A stretch of 64,000 nucleotides of DNA from Glossina fuscipes (GCF_014805625.2 NW_023998422.1:10169264-10233263); one strand, 5' to 3'. Shown: positions 34,001 through 46,465, counted from the stretch's first letter. Notes: a model not told the origin generated them from the letters alone. Made by a program: numbers and translations.

Positions 34001-34971
34001 TCAAGTTGGAACACACCTAAACATGTGTGTCTGTTCGTCTGTCGATCTGTCCGTGTACATAATATCTATATACCGTTAGCGGAAATGAAGATATTGACTA
34101 GGCTGTTGCGAAGGTGCTTGAAAGTGACCCAAAGGAGATGTCTACAACACCTACACAGCTATACGGCAAAAACTTTTATTTTGAAGGTAGAAAAAGTCAG
34201 CCGCGCTCACTCTATGCTAAAGAGGATGAAAGCTTAATTTTATTACTTTTTTTATCATTTTTAGGATAATGATGGTAGGCGCATAAAAGATTCGGTCACA
34301 CCCGTATATGATTTTCTTACTTGTTATTGTTATTATTATTATTAATGTCATCATAATTTAGTTGGAACAAAGAAATAAGCTAAACAAGGACCCAAATAGT
34401 ATAAACAGTAGCAACTAAGGCTATCGGGTCAATTTTTTAAAAAGATGGATGAGATGGTTACTCTAGTCATTTCAACAATATTAAGTATGTTATTGGTACT
34501 AATTTCTCCAGGTACTTTCAAGATGTTGATCGAAGAAGACGCCTTGAAATTTTTAAAGAAATAGTTTGTAGTTAAAGTCTAGTAAGTCCGCTTCGAAACG
34601 GCTTCTTGAGCATAGGACTTTATAAGGAGATTTTCTATGCGATTTTTTGTTGGACGAAAACAAGTCACATATGTTTAGATAGCGGACAGTCAGGTAGACA
34701 GCATAGGCATGCTTATATTGTCAGAAAATAAAACTAAAATAATGGACACAGAACCAGTGGGTCTATCTCAAATTCTCTTTGGGCATTATATGCAAATTCA
34801 AACTATCATAAATAATATGAAGGAGCTTGTATGTGAAAAACATAATGGGAGTTATGAAAGCTTACCGCATTTTATATCCATGCCTTCCAAAATACTATGA
34901 TTAGTATTTTGCCAATTGGCGGCTAATTTCATGAAGGTCTCCAAATCGGTGGCTGAATATTGTTTATTAAC
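31006..34971 (-). CDS. apt: Apontic (FSBP-like Myb/SANT transcription factor), 5' end missing
   Basis: Four minus-strand exons, 34971-34866, 32481-32221, 32143-31897 and 31819-31006, join in phase at canonical sites into 477 residues plus stop. Exon 1 here (YSATDLETFMKLAANWQNTN) starts at an acceptor, so at least one upstream exon with the initiator is missing. A Myb/SANT-like DNA-binding domain spans about residues 55-125 (TQNWNHQEKKFLLDLC, GTDRTCNRLKEQWRRMK), with a conserved block after it (KPSPFTFEVWEFMQEAKKAC). Then come acidic, polyAla and polyGln stretches and a C-terminal helix (HIMRMRILEVQLQTAKY). The sequence fits Drosophila Apontic, a nuclear factor acting in tracheal, head and heart development and in border-cell JAK/STAT damping. 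The 2.4-kb intron holds a family A repeat. Confidence 0.8.
33555..34325 (+). repeat. Dispersed repeat family A copy in apontic intron
   Basis: Begins 'ttgtacccattaacggggta', contains 'caacgcccagaag', two GTCY-rich stretches ('cttctgtccg' near 33690; 'gtctgttcgtctgtcgatc' near 34028), 'aaaacttttattttgaa' and ends 'cttacttgtt'. The order matches 38440-39100. It lies in the intron between the first two apontic exons seen here. Confidence 0.6.
34323..34430 (+). repeat. TTA-repeat element (family C), copy 2
   Basis: (TTA)n followed by 'acagtagcaactaaggctat' and 'cgggtc', as in the copies at 24431 and 44667. It directly follows the 3' end of a family A repeat, as copy 3 follows a family B repeat. 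Confidence 0.45.
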
Positions 34972-35333
34972 CTGAAATGAAATAAAATGTAAAAAAAAAG
35001 TAAATGTTTATTGCTTTTTAATAGAAATAATATCAACTGCATATATGATATCGACTATGATATCATTTATAAACAATTTTCCTCTACACTGGTCGTATTA
35101 GAAAATACATCTAAAGAGTAAATAAAGAAAAGGTAGACAAACGACATTTGAAATCTGAGTAGGCAAGCATGCACATCACTTGGTTGGTATTGTATCCGAT
35201 TTATATGATTTTGTGTTTATACCTTGTGCCCAGTATACTAAGAAATGTCCCTTACAAAACACATTAAATTACAATTCTAGCATAACAATGTACAAATGTT
35301 CGTCGTTAAGTGACTGTCGATCGGTACGCGAAC

Positions 35334-35470
35334 CGCTTTGACAGGAAGACCATATTCTGTATTTGGTCTGACCAGAAGAGTTTGGTGTGCTATGAGCTGC
35401 TAAGGCATCGTGGAACGGCCAATATCAAACGCTACCAACAATTTTATAATAGTTTTTTACAGGACATCCG
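35334..35470 (+). mobile_element. mariner transposase fragment
   Basis: Reads KTIFCIWSDQKSLVCYELLR and then NIKRYQQFYNSFLQDIR, the pattern of the mariner block that in active members carries the second catalytic Asp (CIWWDQKG..YYELL). Here Trp after W-x is Ser, and the remaining domain is not in frame. A small, old relic. Confidence 0.5.
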
Positions 35471-36876
35471 TCTATCCGCGCCTATAGCAAAACCGTCGGC
35501 ATCTGTAAATAGTCGGGTCGATGAAAAAATGATGCACTTAGCGATGGACAATAATAATTCGAGATTTACGAAAATTCCGATTTTGCATTGACGACATATC
35601 TGTTAATAAGAGGGAAGAATTAATTTTATATTGCATCTACGAACAGCTGAAGCAATAGAGCAAAAGAGCTACAGCAACTTTCACCTCACGTTTGTCGATT
35701 GGACTGCTTTTCAGCTGATAGTTGCAATGATCCCGCAATAAGTGTTGAAACGGTTTTAAGTGAATATGTTCTACGTTCTATGTTGTTCTATGTTGTACGC
35801 CTTGCGCCTTGAAAACACAAACATCTGGCATAATGGGGACAATTATTACCGGCAGGTTACTGCAAACATCGCCTTATAACAAACATTTCCCCATTGAAAA
35901 TTTAGACGGACTTCGTATCGAATAGTTTTATCACCAACTGTATTATATTTGCTGTCGGTTATATGTTCAAATTTTATTGCTTATTGTGGATGCAGCTGTG
36001 GTAGAATAACACTTTTTAGCAAACTAGACCTTGAATTAGAAGTTACTAATATAATACATACGCTACCTTAAGTGTTCTATCTGAAGAATATATGTAGGCG
36101 AACAAAGGGAAGAAAGAACGTAAATAATGCGGGTGATGGGTATAAAGTAGAAGTTCTGAAGTTAGTAAATGAAAACTTTGCCTATTTCATTTTTTCTCCA
36201 TTCGCTTCTTTTGCAATCCTTCCTCATCGCGACATGTATAAGTGAAAGTAACCGCAAGAGTGATTGTTCAAACACAAATATATGTCAAAATTTATTGGAA
36301 GCAAGCCACGGACGGCCAGTGTCTTATGTTGATAACTAACGTGTATGATTTATGGTAAAGAAGAGGTACAGACAACAAATCTGCTGGTAACTCTTTCTCG
36401 AATGATGTGTGCAAAAAAAAAAGTGTTGAATAAGGCTCTACAACTAGTAGGAAACGATTGACGCGGACTTCGTCTACTCCGTTTTCCCTTCATTAATCCC
36501 ATCCTTTCTGCCTATGCATTTAAGAGTAAGAATAAGAGTAAGGCTGACTACTCGTACACAAAAATTGTGTAAAAATTTGTTCAAAGCAATGGACGGACAT
36601 AACGCGATTTAGAATTCCCCGATAATTGCTTACTAAGCGGATTTTATAAGTCTGCCAATAACTCAAACGGATATTGAAATTTAGCACTTGGTGAATGATG
36701 GGTAAGGGGCAGGATTCGTTACAGTTCAAAAGGCATTACACGCACATGCCGTCGTACAATTATGTGTTGTGTCAAAAACATGCATATGCGTTATTGTTAC
36801 TTTGCTTTACTTAAAGTCTTTAACAATGATTTTAATAACAGATGCCATTAGTTGATGGGTGATGGTTGGTGCTGTA

Positions 36877-36917
36877 GTGTTGTGTTGTGTTGTGTTGTGT
36901 TGTGTTGTGTTTTGTTG
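36877..36917. repeat. (TGTTG)n microsatellite
   Basis: About eight units of GTGTT/TGTTG with an interruption at the right end ('gttttgttgtat'). Confidence 0.85.
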
Positions 36918-38160
36918 TATATTTGGAATATATCCAGAAACCAGCAATTATTAAGTACATTTATGTATATGCGCCATATAAAGTTATAACATGCGTGTAT
37001 ATGCATATAGGCAATCAAAATCAATAATCACTTTACTAAAAATAAATTAAATTCAATTCAATTCTTCTTTCCTTCCTTTCTTTCTTTCCTTCGTCGTCGT
37101 TATTTGCTTTAAGTGGTAGCTGCTTGGAGCCAAATTATGATTTACATACAAAAGCCAAATGTAACAACAACAAACGGTGAACATTGAAGTAAGAAGAGCG
37201 AAAGGGGGGAGAGTGAGAAAAAGAAGGAGAAGGAATAGGAGAAGGAGGAGGAGGTGGGGAAGAAACAGATTTCTTTTCATTCTTTATAGTACAAATTAAC
37301 ACATTGATGCTATTCTCTATTAAATAGACTTGTATACGGACGCAAACTATAGCGTTTTATTTACAATAATCCCAACGTTTGTTTTATAAAGAATTATGTG
37401 AAAAATGAAAAATAAATAAAAAAAAAAAAATAAAAAAAAAAACTATATTTGTATTCATTACTTTGATGTGTAAATGATGGAAGTAATAATAATAAAAATA
37501 ATAAAAATAATAACAATAATAATAAAATTAATATGAAACATTTCAAATTAATTAAATTTTGTATTTATTTGTCATAATTTCAAAATGTTTCTTTTTTCAT
37601 ACTTATTTTGATTTCTTAGATTTTTATGTCTTAATATTTCATTACTTTCCATAGAAATATATTTTTCCTAAAGTTGTAATAAAACCGATTTGATAGTGTA
37701 CGTGTGGATTTGCGATATATTCCATCGAAAAGCATTGGAAACTGTCAAATAAGAAAAAAAAAAAATTAATTTACTGATTAAAATTTACTTTTAATTACCT
37801 TTAATTCCACATGGATTAGCTTTAAGTCTTTAAGGTTATAGTTGAATTTTTTTATTTTTTTTTTTATGCCCTACGCACCATGTGGTACAAAGTGAAAAAT
37901 GATTACAGAAAAATATGTTCTCATCAAAGTACTGATGTCTTCCCTTCTTTTACTGCCCTTATATCACATTTTATTCGCCACCCAGGGTTGCGTTTTTAGC
38001 ACGAACAAAAAAAATGGGAAAACCTTGCTTAGCATTTAAGCTTCGATTTCGAGAAGGTACATTGACTTTCTTAATTCGTTTCAGTAAACACCACTCACAG
38101 TACTATGCACTTTTAATTTTTATCGATATATCACTACTGAGTAATTGCACTCGAAACTAG

Positions 38161-38400
38161 TTGGGGTCCAGGTACGTATTAAATTTGTGCGGATGTATAC
38201 AACATCCTGAACAACATCCTGGGGCAGGTGCACCTTGTGAATCGATCTAAGCTTCTCTGTCCGTCTGTCTGTCCTGTATTTTTATTTTCAGCCTGCAACT
38301 TGTGAGTTATTTCGATCAAATTTGATCTACCGACGTGTTTTGGGCTCTTTTTCGAATACTTTCCATGCAATGCATTGTATTTCTCTTCGCCAATGCTTTC
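38161..38400 (+). repeat. Dispersed repeat family B copy, left half
   Basis: Contains 'aaatttgtgcggatgtatac', 'gaatcgatctaagcttctc', 'tgtccgtctgtctgtcc' and 'cgacgtgttttgggctc', in the same order as 43991-44260. It is cut off before the 3' end and followed at once by a family A copy. Confidence 0.6.
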
Positions 38401-38439
38401 TCCTGACGATAATCGAACTACTTTTTTTCTCATCAGGTG

Positions 38440-39100
38440 TTTTTATGCTCATCACCGAAGGATGAGGGCTATATTCATTATGACAAATCCTTTGCAACGC
38501 CCAGAAGGAAGGTTCAGAAATCCCACAATTTAAGCATGTCCGTCTGGCCGTCTGTTGTGAAAATTCTCTTGATCACAAAACTGAAGCTAACGATTTCCAA
38601 TTTAATCGAAACATTGGAAGGTCTTGCAGGCAAGTTGGTAGTGAAAATAAGCCAAATCGGTCAAAGGACATTACGTAAATTGGAAACACCTCTCATTTTA
38701 TGCCAAATATTCATAAACTGCAGCATATAATAAATCTAGAAAAATTTGAGCGTAGATTCTATGAGCGATGCTGTAGTACCTGTACAAAAATGGAAGAAAT
38801 TTACTACGCCTTTCAAATATAGGATACACTTAAACATGTCCGTCTGCTCCTTTGTTCATCTCTTTGTCTGCGCAACTGTGTAGTGTTTGTGGTAAACGTT
38901 TTGCCGCTAACGAAAATGAAGATATCGCTTACAAATTTGTGAAGGAATTTGGAAGTGAGTTAAACTTTTTCAAGTACACGCCTACAACGCCTGCAAGTCT
39001 GTGCGACAAAAACTTTTATTTTGAAATAAAAATTTACTTTTTTTTATCCTTTTTAGGGTGATAGTGATGGATAAGACCGAGCTTAATTTTCTTACTTGTT
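38440..39100 (+). repeat. Dispersed repeat family A copy
   Basis: Begins 'tttttatgctcatcaccgaa' with 'ggatgagggctatattcatt', then 'gcaacgcccagaag'. It has two GTCY tracts (38537 and 38838), 'aaaaacttttattttgaa' and the end 'ttaattttcttacttgtt'. A second copy of just the 3' end ('gaccgaatataactttctta') follows at 39105-39170, so the 3' terminus is duplicated. Confidence 0.65.
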
Positions 39101-39659
39101 GCCTTTTTTGGGATAAGGGTGATGGGTAGAAAAGATTTGCTTACGACCGAATATAACTTTCTTACTTATTTACTTTAATTATATCCAAATCCTTTTCAAA
39201 ATGCTTAAGCAATATTCTCCTATTATTATTTTAGCCGTTTAACCCTAATCGAACCATATCGGACCTTTAAGGCTCATTCGCACCGTGAACTTAAATTTCT
39301 TAATTTTTTTTTATTACGAACAAATACTTGTAAATTTACACTTGGCCATCGTGGAAGATGAGCTTCGCATTCTCACAGTCAGCAAAGAATTCCCTTTCTT
39401 GGACTGGAAGGACTCATCATTATGAACTGAACCCAAGTATATAATGTCTGTTGCAAACTTTCTCTTGGCCGCAAAAGCGAATCTGTCGCCTTCGAATTTG
39501 GAGGTTCTTGCCCGCAGGTTGGAGATGAAAGTGAGCCAAAGCGATAAAAGGGCGCGCCTACAGTGCAACATAAAATGAGAACATCTTTGCTTTCGGTGTT
39601 TCAGGTTATTACTTACAAGCTGCAATTGACAAACCATAAAAGCTTTCAATTTATACCCA

Positions 39660-39885
39660 ATAAAATTGAGGTAGTCGTGATGGATTATCCATTCTGTGTT
39701 ATAAGGCTAAACACAAGGTAGTAAGACGGACAGACGGGCAGGCAAGCTAAGTTGGATCCAGAAGGTAACTTTGATTCGATAGGTATAATAAAAAGCTGGG
39801 TTTGTCTCAAGTGCTTCTCCGTGTTGCATACATATGCATAAACCTTATGTAATCCTCTGCCGCAAGTGGTATAGGGTATAAGCTA
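39660..39885 (-). repeat. Dispersed repeat family B copy, inverted
   Basis: Reading the minus strand: 'ataccctataccacttgcgg', 'caacacggag', 'gagacaaacccag', 'tttgcctgcccgtctgtcc'. Plus-strand landmarks are 'gacggacagacgggcaggca' at 39724 and 'gtggtatagggtataag' at 39868. Confidence 0.55.
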
Positions 39886-41214
39886 AGGTTAACTGTTTTC
39901 GTACTGTTTTAGCAAAGATGACGGTTATTAAAAGAATCGCTTCAAAGCGATTGATTATACTTTTGAGTGTGTGGTGTGTATTGTGTTGCATTTGTTTAAT
40001 TTATCGAAATATATTTTAAAAATATTTAAAATATTCTTATATTCCTTATAAATCTATAAACAAATAATACATTCATACATATTTTATATCGTTAATTGAG
40101 CATTCTTGGCGAGTAACATTTGTTTGTAATGTTTTTAATGGCTTTTCAAATGGATTTTTTTTTCTTTCTTAAGAAGGCAATTAACTCATAAAAATTTAAG
40201 TATTTTGCTATTATTGTTGTTGCTGTTGCTGTTGTTATTCTTGTTTACACAATAATGAAAAGTGTATACAAATATTTTATTGTATACGAAATCGGAAAAC
40301 AAGTGAAAAAATAAATCTAAGAATCTACGTTATGTACGCATAAAAGGGGGAAGACGTGAGCTACTTTCGAACAATAATAACTGTTCGCAACCTGCGTGCC
40401 TACGTCCTATTGGCATCAAGGAACAATAGGTCGTACAATCACAATTGGAATTTTTTTCTCTCAATCAATTTCTCAACTACAACATAATCCTAAAAACAAC
40501 GTTAGGTAAAATGGTTAAGGTCGAATAATACACACACTATGCGACTATTTTTATCATCAAACCATAAGTTAAATCTTCTTCTTCTTTTTTTATAATAGGT
40601 TTTATATGTGCGTGGGGAGGAGGGAGTTTTCGAACAATTTGACTTGATTTCACAATGATAAAGATTATATCTTAAGCCCATACAAAGTTTAATTGCAATT
40701 TTTCTTTGGTCAATCAGTTAGAGGACATGCTTTATACGTGTAACACGACGATGGTTAGAAAGAAATTGGAGGGAGGTAGTGAAACAGAGGGAGAAGCAGC
40801 CTTTCCTGAGCGAGCAGCATTCTCTTATTTCAGTTACAATCACACATCAATCGTACTTAAAGTATGTCCTTCCGCAGTAAGGATTGCAACGGGGTATGCT
40901 TACTTAATAGTCACGCACCTTAAGTGCTTGGCTTTATGTGGTAGCCTTAAAAATCCTTGTATGATAATGGGTCCGAAAATAATTTAATGAGGTTCATATG
41001 TAAGCAAGTAGATGTGTACGTCGAATCGGAGCGACTTACGTTATAAAACATCAAAAGACTTAGGCCTTTTTGCCGTTAAAAGAATTATTTCTTGCAGCAT
41101 ACCTTCAGATAAGGAAAGTTTGAAAAATTCAGGTAAGCAGAGAGAATCAAATCCTTCACCAAGATATCTCAGTCTGTCAAATCCTGAACATCGTAATTTA
41201 AAGACACGTTGATA

Positions 41215-41385
41215 AACAGATCGAAGACAAAGGTGAACAGACGGACCTTAAGCTTCAATCGATTCAAAAACTCATGCTAAATCGATTGGCAGAATAATAG
41301 GTTGATCTGTGTCAAGCCTTTCTAACTACTATACATATCCGCGCAAACTTAACCTTGCCATAAGTGGTGTAGGGTGTAAGTAGTG
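41215..41385 (-). repeat. Dispersed repeat family B copy, inverted
   Basis: Plus-strand landmarks are 'cagacggaccttaagc', 'cgcgcaaacttaacc' and 'agtggtgtagggtgtaag'. About 40 bp later a family B copy starts in the opposite orientation, so the two form a loose inverted pair. Confidence 0.5.
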
Positions 41386-41424
41386 CGAATTAATCAATTA
41401 AGTAAGAATGCATAATTTTTGTTT

Positions 41425-41690
41425 TTTTATTGCATTCTATACCATATGCGGTACAAGGCGGATGTATGCAACACCCAATGAAGATTTGAGAAAGACTCAC
41501 GCCTTATTATACCGATCCGTTCAGAGAAAGCTTGCGTATCCGTCCGTCCGTCCGCATGTACATCTTGTTTTCTTGTGTTCATCGACATGTTTTGACCCAA
41601 GGCTAAAATCTATTGAATTCTATTATATCACTTTTTCGACCACTTCCTATATAAAGCCTTATTTTAAAAAATCGTTATAAGAAAACCGCT
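41425..41690 (+). repeat. Dispersed repeat family B copy, left half
   Basis: Starts 'tctataccatatgcggtaca', continues 'ggatgtatgcaacaccca', 'tccgtccgtccgtccgca', 'cgacatgttttgacccaagg' and 'attttaaaaaatcgttata'. It ends in or near a short palindromic duplication around 41680-41820 ('gaccaagtcgcgcta' twice). Confidence 0.55.
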
Positions 41691-43191
41691 AAGCGCTATA
41701 AGACATTTAATTGTAGACCAAGTCGCGCTAGAGAGTTTTTTTATAGGAAAACCTGTGTTAAGCGACTTGTTATAAGGTTTAATTGTGTTTAATTGTGGAC
41801 CAAGTCGCGCTATAGCATTTTTACTTATTTTATAATATGACCAATCACTCATGATTTGTCTTAAGTACATGTAGCACGGTCGCCGCCCAAAACCAATGAG
41901 TAAATGGAAAGAGGTAGAAATTGAACGTTACTTTGCGGGTATGTAACTAACCGCGCTAAGTCTTACGCCATTATGGACGAATTAGCTAAAAATGTTCCCA
42001 ACAGCTTTCATAATTTCCAACATATTCGATTTCTATAAACTTTAGTTTATTTCGTATCCTTTTTATCTACCTATTGAACCAACGAAAAATTTTCTTCTTC
42101 CCAATTGCGTAAATCAGATTTCACTTATTAAACTGAAATCGTTAATAAACGGCTATGTATATAATTAATGCGAATCAGAAGCTTAAGCCCGCTTGATGCT
42201 ATCATCATCATAGAGAGTTAGTCCAATATTCCAATTGAGTAATAAAAGTAGAACATAAAAGACACACTTTTAGTAGCATTGAGACAAACCTAAAAACCTG
42301 AATTACTTGGAATGCGTGTAATAAACGCGATATTTCAATAAGTGAATATATTAATAATAAAGACTATTATTCTTAAGTCCAGTTGATTGCTATTTAATCG
42401 ATAACATCAATACATAAGCGTTTATCAAATGACGCCTACAACAACTGCAAAAAATTGTTTAAGAAAGTTAAGAGAAACAGAAAAAAAAGAAATCGAGAAA
42501 AAAGAAACAATCGCCAGCGATTGACTATACTGAGCTCTAATGCATACATATATACATATCTGTAGGTCGTTGTACATATACTGCCTTTTGTAAATTAACA
42601 CACAAAATATCTTTGAGATAAAATGTCTATTTTAATGGATCATAATATATAAATGATTTTAATACATGCATGTTTTGCGATTATTGCAAACATACGGGTA
42701 ACCGCTCATGTACAAATAGATAGATGTACATGTAAATGTATTCATTCCTACGATATAATTACAAAAACATATATACATATATATACAAATGTGTTCTAAT
42801 AAAAATATTTAACGAAAAAAAAAAAGAAAAAAATTGAAACGATAAAAATTCATATTAATCTGTTTAGGTCGAGCATTTTAAATACATTTATTTGTTATAA
42901 ATCAAAACGATTTGAAAACAAGTTAAGGCTACGCTAAGTGGAAATGTAATAATGCACAGCTGCCGCGATTATTTGAAAACGAGTGCTGCCTGCTCGTGTC
43001 GAAAACATTTCGCACAATTCTTTCTGACTAAATAGAGACAAAGCGTTAGAAAGAGATGGACGAAGGTTAAACGGCCCAAAAGGTTATAATTGGAAATTCG
43101 TAAGTGAAGCATGTTTCATCGTTCTAAGAAAAAAGATATAAACCGATCAGAGAAGTATATTAAAATTTTACGATATATTGATATTATTTTT

Positions 43192-43193
<2 letters not shown>

Positions 43194-43241
<48 letters not shown>
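43194..43241. repeat. (GA)n microsatellite
   Basis: An uninterrupted GA run of about 48 bp. Polymorphism is likely. Confidence 0.95.
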
Positions 43242-43246
<5 letters not shown>

Positions 43247-43990
43247 ATTTTTTAAGGTCAGGCAGTTATACCCTATCATCGCCTCGTATGATATGTGCAT
43301 GTAAGAACTACCCAGAAATATTTAGAGGATTGCTTGGACTTTGAAAAATAAAAAAAGTTAAGTTTTTTCTAATTTTTCAAAAGAGTTTCGCATAAAAATT
43401 TCGAAAATTCAGCCTTTGGCGGATTGGGACTGATTTCGTCAGTTCACTTATATATTTTTTGCCATTACCACCATTGATTCCATCATTTAAATTTTGCCTT
43501 GGCCTACCTCAACTGACGTAATCAAGAGACTTAAGTCTTAGCCAAAAGTGGAGCAACAAAACTATTGAAAGTACGTCCGTTATTCTACGCCCGGTATTCA
43601 TCTGTAACAAGTCTTATATCCATTTACTGTCCATCCCTTTTTTGCAGGTTGCATTGCATCTTTACATATGTACACGACAATCCTTTGTCTCCTTTATGAG
43701 GTCCCTTCAAAAATGTAGTCCAGCATGGAACACGGTATGGCCTTATTATTCGGCTGATGTGTATAGAACCGTTTCCAATACGATCCCTAAAGTAAGTTGC
43801 AAGCAACGAAAGACGAAAGGCTTCGTTTAAACAATCGTCAATGCAAGTTAACGGAAGTATGCAGCAAAACTTTAATAGAACGGTACGTTCGTTTTTGACA
43901 AATCGTGTCCCCTGGTTTCAAAGGTAGACTTTTGAAAAGCGTGGTAGTAGTACGCAAGGTAGTAGTGGGAATTTTGAAAAACACTCATTT

Positions 43991-44630
43991 TTATATCCTA
44001 CACCAGTTGTGGTACAGACTACACTAAGTTTGTGCGGACGTACATAACACGGAACAGAGCTTAAGATAGACCCAGTTTTTTTATGCTAAGCCTGTTTGTC
44101 CGTCTGAAGTCTGCCCACGTAAATTAGTATTCAAACTACAGGTTGCAATTTTTTAGACATTTTGATGAAATTTGGTGCATTGTCGTGTTTTGACCCAAAG
44201 ACGACCGCTATTGAAAATGGTTAAGACCAGTCCACTTTTTCGAGCACTCCACATAAAATTTCAATTGTTAAAATTTCTCCATAAATGTGGTTAAGTAATA
44301 GTACTTCGGCATTTTGAATTGGTCTGAAAACTTTAGACCGGCTGGAACAATTTTCATTTCATATAACGGAATTCATATAACGAAAACTTGAAAAATTAAC
44401 CGTAACAAACTTGGACTATCTCGGCCTATTTTTTGGGTCCCGCCATAGTAACGATTTTCAGGAAAATTGATCGTTAGTAAGGCAGAAAATTCCAAGCTTT
44501 AATATATGATGATGAAAGTGGACCCATAATAATATAGTAATTTCATACAAAAATAAGAGGTGTGTTAGACAATGTGGTGTAAGGTATTTAAAGGTTGGCC
44601 TTGCCCGACTATAACATTCTTACTTGTTTT
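43991..44630 (+). repeat. Dispersed repeat family B, near-complete reference copy
   Basis: Order of blocks: 'tatatcctacaccagttgtg', 'taagtttgtgcggacgtaca', 'cttaagatagacccag', GTCY-like 'ctgtttgtccgtctg', 'ttgatgaaatttggtgcat', 'gtgttttgacccaaagacga', then the 3' end 'ccgactataacattcttact' and 'tgtt'. No coding capacity. It shares the terminal 'ttcttacttgtt' with family A. Similar GTCY-bearing mini-me elements are known from Diptera; whether this is one of them is inference. Confidence 0.65.
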
Positions 44631-44664
44631 GCTTATATTTGGCATTGCATTGTTTTTATCCGTA

Positions 44665-44666
<2 letters not shown>

Positions 44667-44698
<32 letters not shown>

Positions 44699-44765
44699 AA
44701 TGTAGTCAGAGAAAAAATTCTAATATTAAAGTCTTAAAGCACTAGCATCCAAAGCTTTCAGCTTT
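44667..44765 (+). repeat. TTA-repeat element (family C), copy 3
   Basis: (TTA)n run, A-rich link, 'aaagcactagcatccaaagc'. It sits 40 bp after a family B repeat end and 30 bp before the tRNA-Ala-like locus, so the tRNA-like sequence could belong to a composite retroposon. Confidence 0.45.
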
Positions 44766-44794
44766 ATTAGAAACTCTACCGCACTTGAGGTGGC

Positions 44795-44866
44795 TGGGGT
44801 GTAGCTCAGTGATAGAGCGTTCGCTTTGCATGTGAAAGGCTCCGGGTTTAATACTCGGCATCTTTA
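44795..44866 (+). tRNA. tRNA-Ala(UGC)-like gene or pseudogene
   Basis: The 72 nt fold as a cloverleaf: D stem GCTC/GAGC with loop AGTGATA, anticodon stem TTCGC/GTGAA around loop TTTGCAT (anticodon TGC), T stem CCGGG/CTCGG. The acceptor stem is weak (wobble pairs and a T-T mismatch at the first pair), but G3:T70, the alanine identity pair, is kept. The A box is good; the B box (GGTTTAATACT) has lost the normal TTC. A TTTT terminator follows at about 44876. It is probably a decaying tRNA or the head of a tRNA-derived SINE. Confidence 0.6.
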
Positions 44867-46402
44867 GCATCGGGTTTTCTTTTGGAGTTACTTCTATCCG
44901 TAAAGTAAAACATTCCGTCATTTACGGTGAAGCAATTTTACGTAGAATATAATCCCGATTCTTTATAGAATTGAATTTGTACTGCCAATTCTAGATAAAG
45001 TGCGACAAAACCATCACTAATTGTAGAAGACCCATTAAAAATGGGAAAATCACAGAAGTTCCTTACTTCACCCTCAGAATTTACGTGCATTGGATACACT
45101 AGATAAATAACTCAAATAACTCTTGTTGGTTGACATTTTCTTAACATGGCCAATCGGTCAAGGGGGATGCACCCTTTCCGTGTAACCGCGTGGCGACTTG
45201 AAAGAAGAAGAAAAAGAAACACGTCGAGAGGCGGCTGCAGTGTAGAGACGCAGGGCATAGCCTCCTCACTGACTGACCGCTGAATAATACCTAACCAGAG
45301 AGTAACATCTTCTCTCTCATTGCTATCTGAAACCGCGAATAGCGACTTAGCAGTCGCGATTCCCATCTATTCTCTACCAATTTTGAACGGATTCACAAGC
45401 AGTTCGCGATCATTCTTTTACCGCTATTTTAGACGGTCTTCGTGAACGTTAAAGTTTTCAGTTTGAGATCAGCATGCAAGTTATAGTTTTTTTGTTTATT
45501 GTGGACGGATCGCGGCCAATTTGCAACTAAATGATTCTATTTTCTTTCTCAACCTTCTGCGACCCAGTCAGTTATGTAGTGTCTCTCATTCGCTTACTTA
45601 AATCTTTCCTATTTTCGACTTTCATTTTTTTGTTTTTTTGCTTTCTTACTTTTCTTTTGCTTTGTGTACGTTTTCGTTAGCATATAAATGCTTTTGTTTG
45701 GTTGCTTGTCAATACCGTTTAGTAAGAAATTCTTTTATTGATATATGATAAAGTGTACATAGTGTTCTATGGAGTCTTTGCTCAAAGTACGCCTGGGTGT
45801 TAATCAAATATATCAAGTTTGCTCTAAATTTCCCTTTTATTGGGAGTTCGTTCGTTCGTTATATCTCAAGTCTTGCTTTTAAATTATTTGCATAATACTC
45901 AATCAATAGTATTTCCTTTTCCCGTCGAATATGAACAATATTATTATTGTAATGATGGAATGATGATGGACGGATATATTCTAACCGATCTGAAATGTTG
46001 TAGGCAATGAGTGATGACAAATACATTCTCTTTCATTTCGGGGAAGGATGAAATTAGTATACACCCACAGTGGTGGTGAGTGCAAGAAAAGAAATTACAG
46101 ACCATTTATTACATCAACCATTCCATTGACAATAAGCATCAAAACAATATTCATGTATATGTGTGTACAAATATTAAGAAAACATGTACTTTGTTAACTA
46201 AGACACTGTGCGTGTATTTATAAATAAAAATAGCTTTACAACCACACACTTCAAATATTCATGCAAAAAAAAAAGAGAACTGCTACACACACCTTCTATG
46301 TAGACAGACAGCTGCCATCAATCTTAGATTGAACAATTAATGTGGCTGCTCTAAGTAAAAGCGTATATTGCGTTGTATACTACAATACATACTTGTACTA
46401 CT

Positions 46403-46465
46403 ACTGACTGACTGACTGACTGTCTGTCTGTCTGCCTGCTTGCCTGCCTGCCTGCCTGCCTGCCC
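46403..46465. repeat. Compound (GACT)n(GTCT)n(GCCT)n microsatellite
   Basis: Three related 4-bp repeats follow one another: ACTG x4-5, TGTC x3 and TGCC x6. The change of unit along the array suggests stepwise growth by slippage, possibly seeded from the GTCY tract of a dispersed repeat. Confidence 0.9.

Noticed and set aside
39314..39649. 111-codon minus-strand frame
   Set aside because: It lies in sequence related to the dispersed repeats, and no protein features are seen.
43039..43099. Exon-like 61-bp block with acceptor at 43038 and GTAAGT at 43100
   Set aside because: Splice sites are good and one frame is open (ALERDGRRLNGPKGYNWKF), but it is isolated, with no partner exon or family match.
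36877..46465. Regularly spaced short repeats considered as a CRISPR array
   Set aside because: These are simple microsatellites in an evidently eukaryotic genome; there are no repeat-spacer units.
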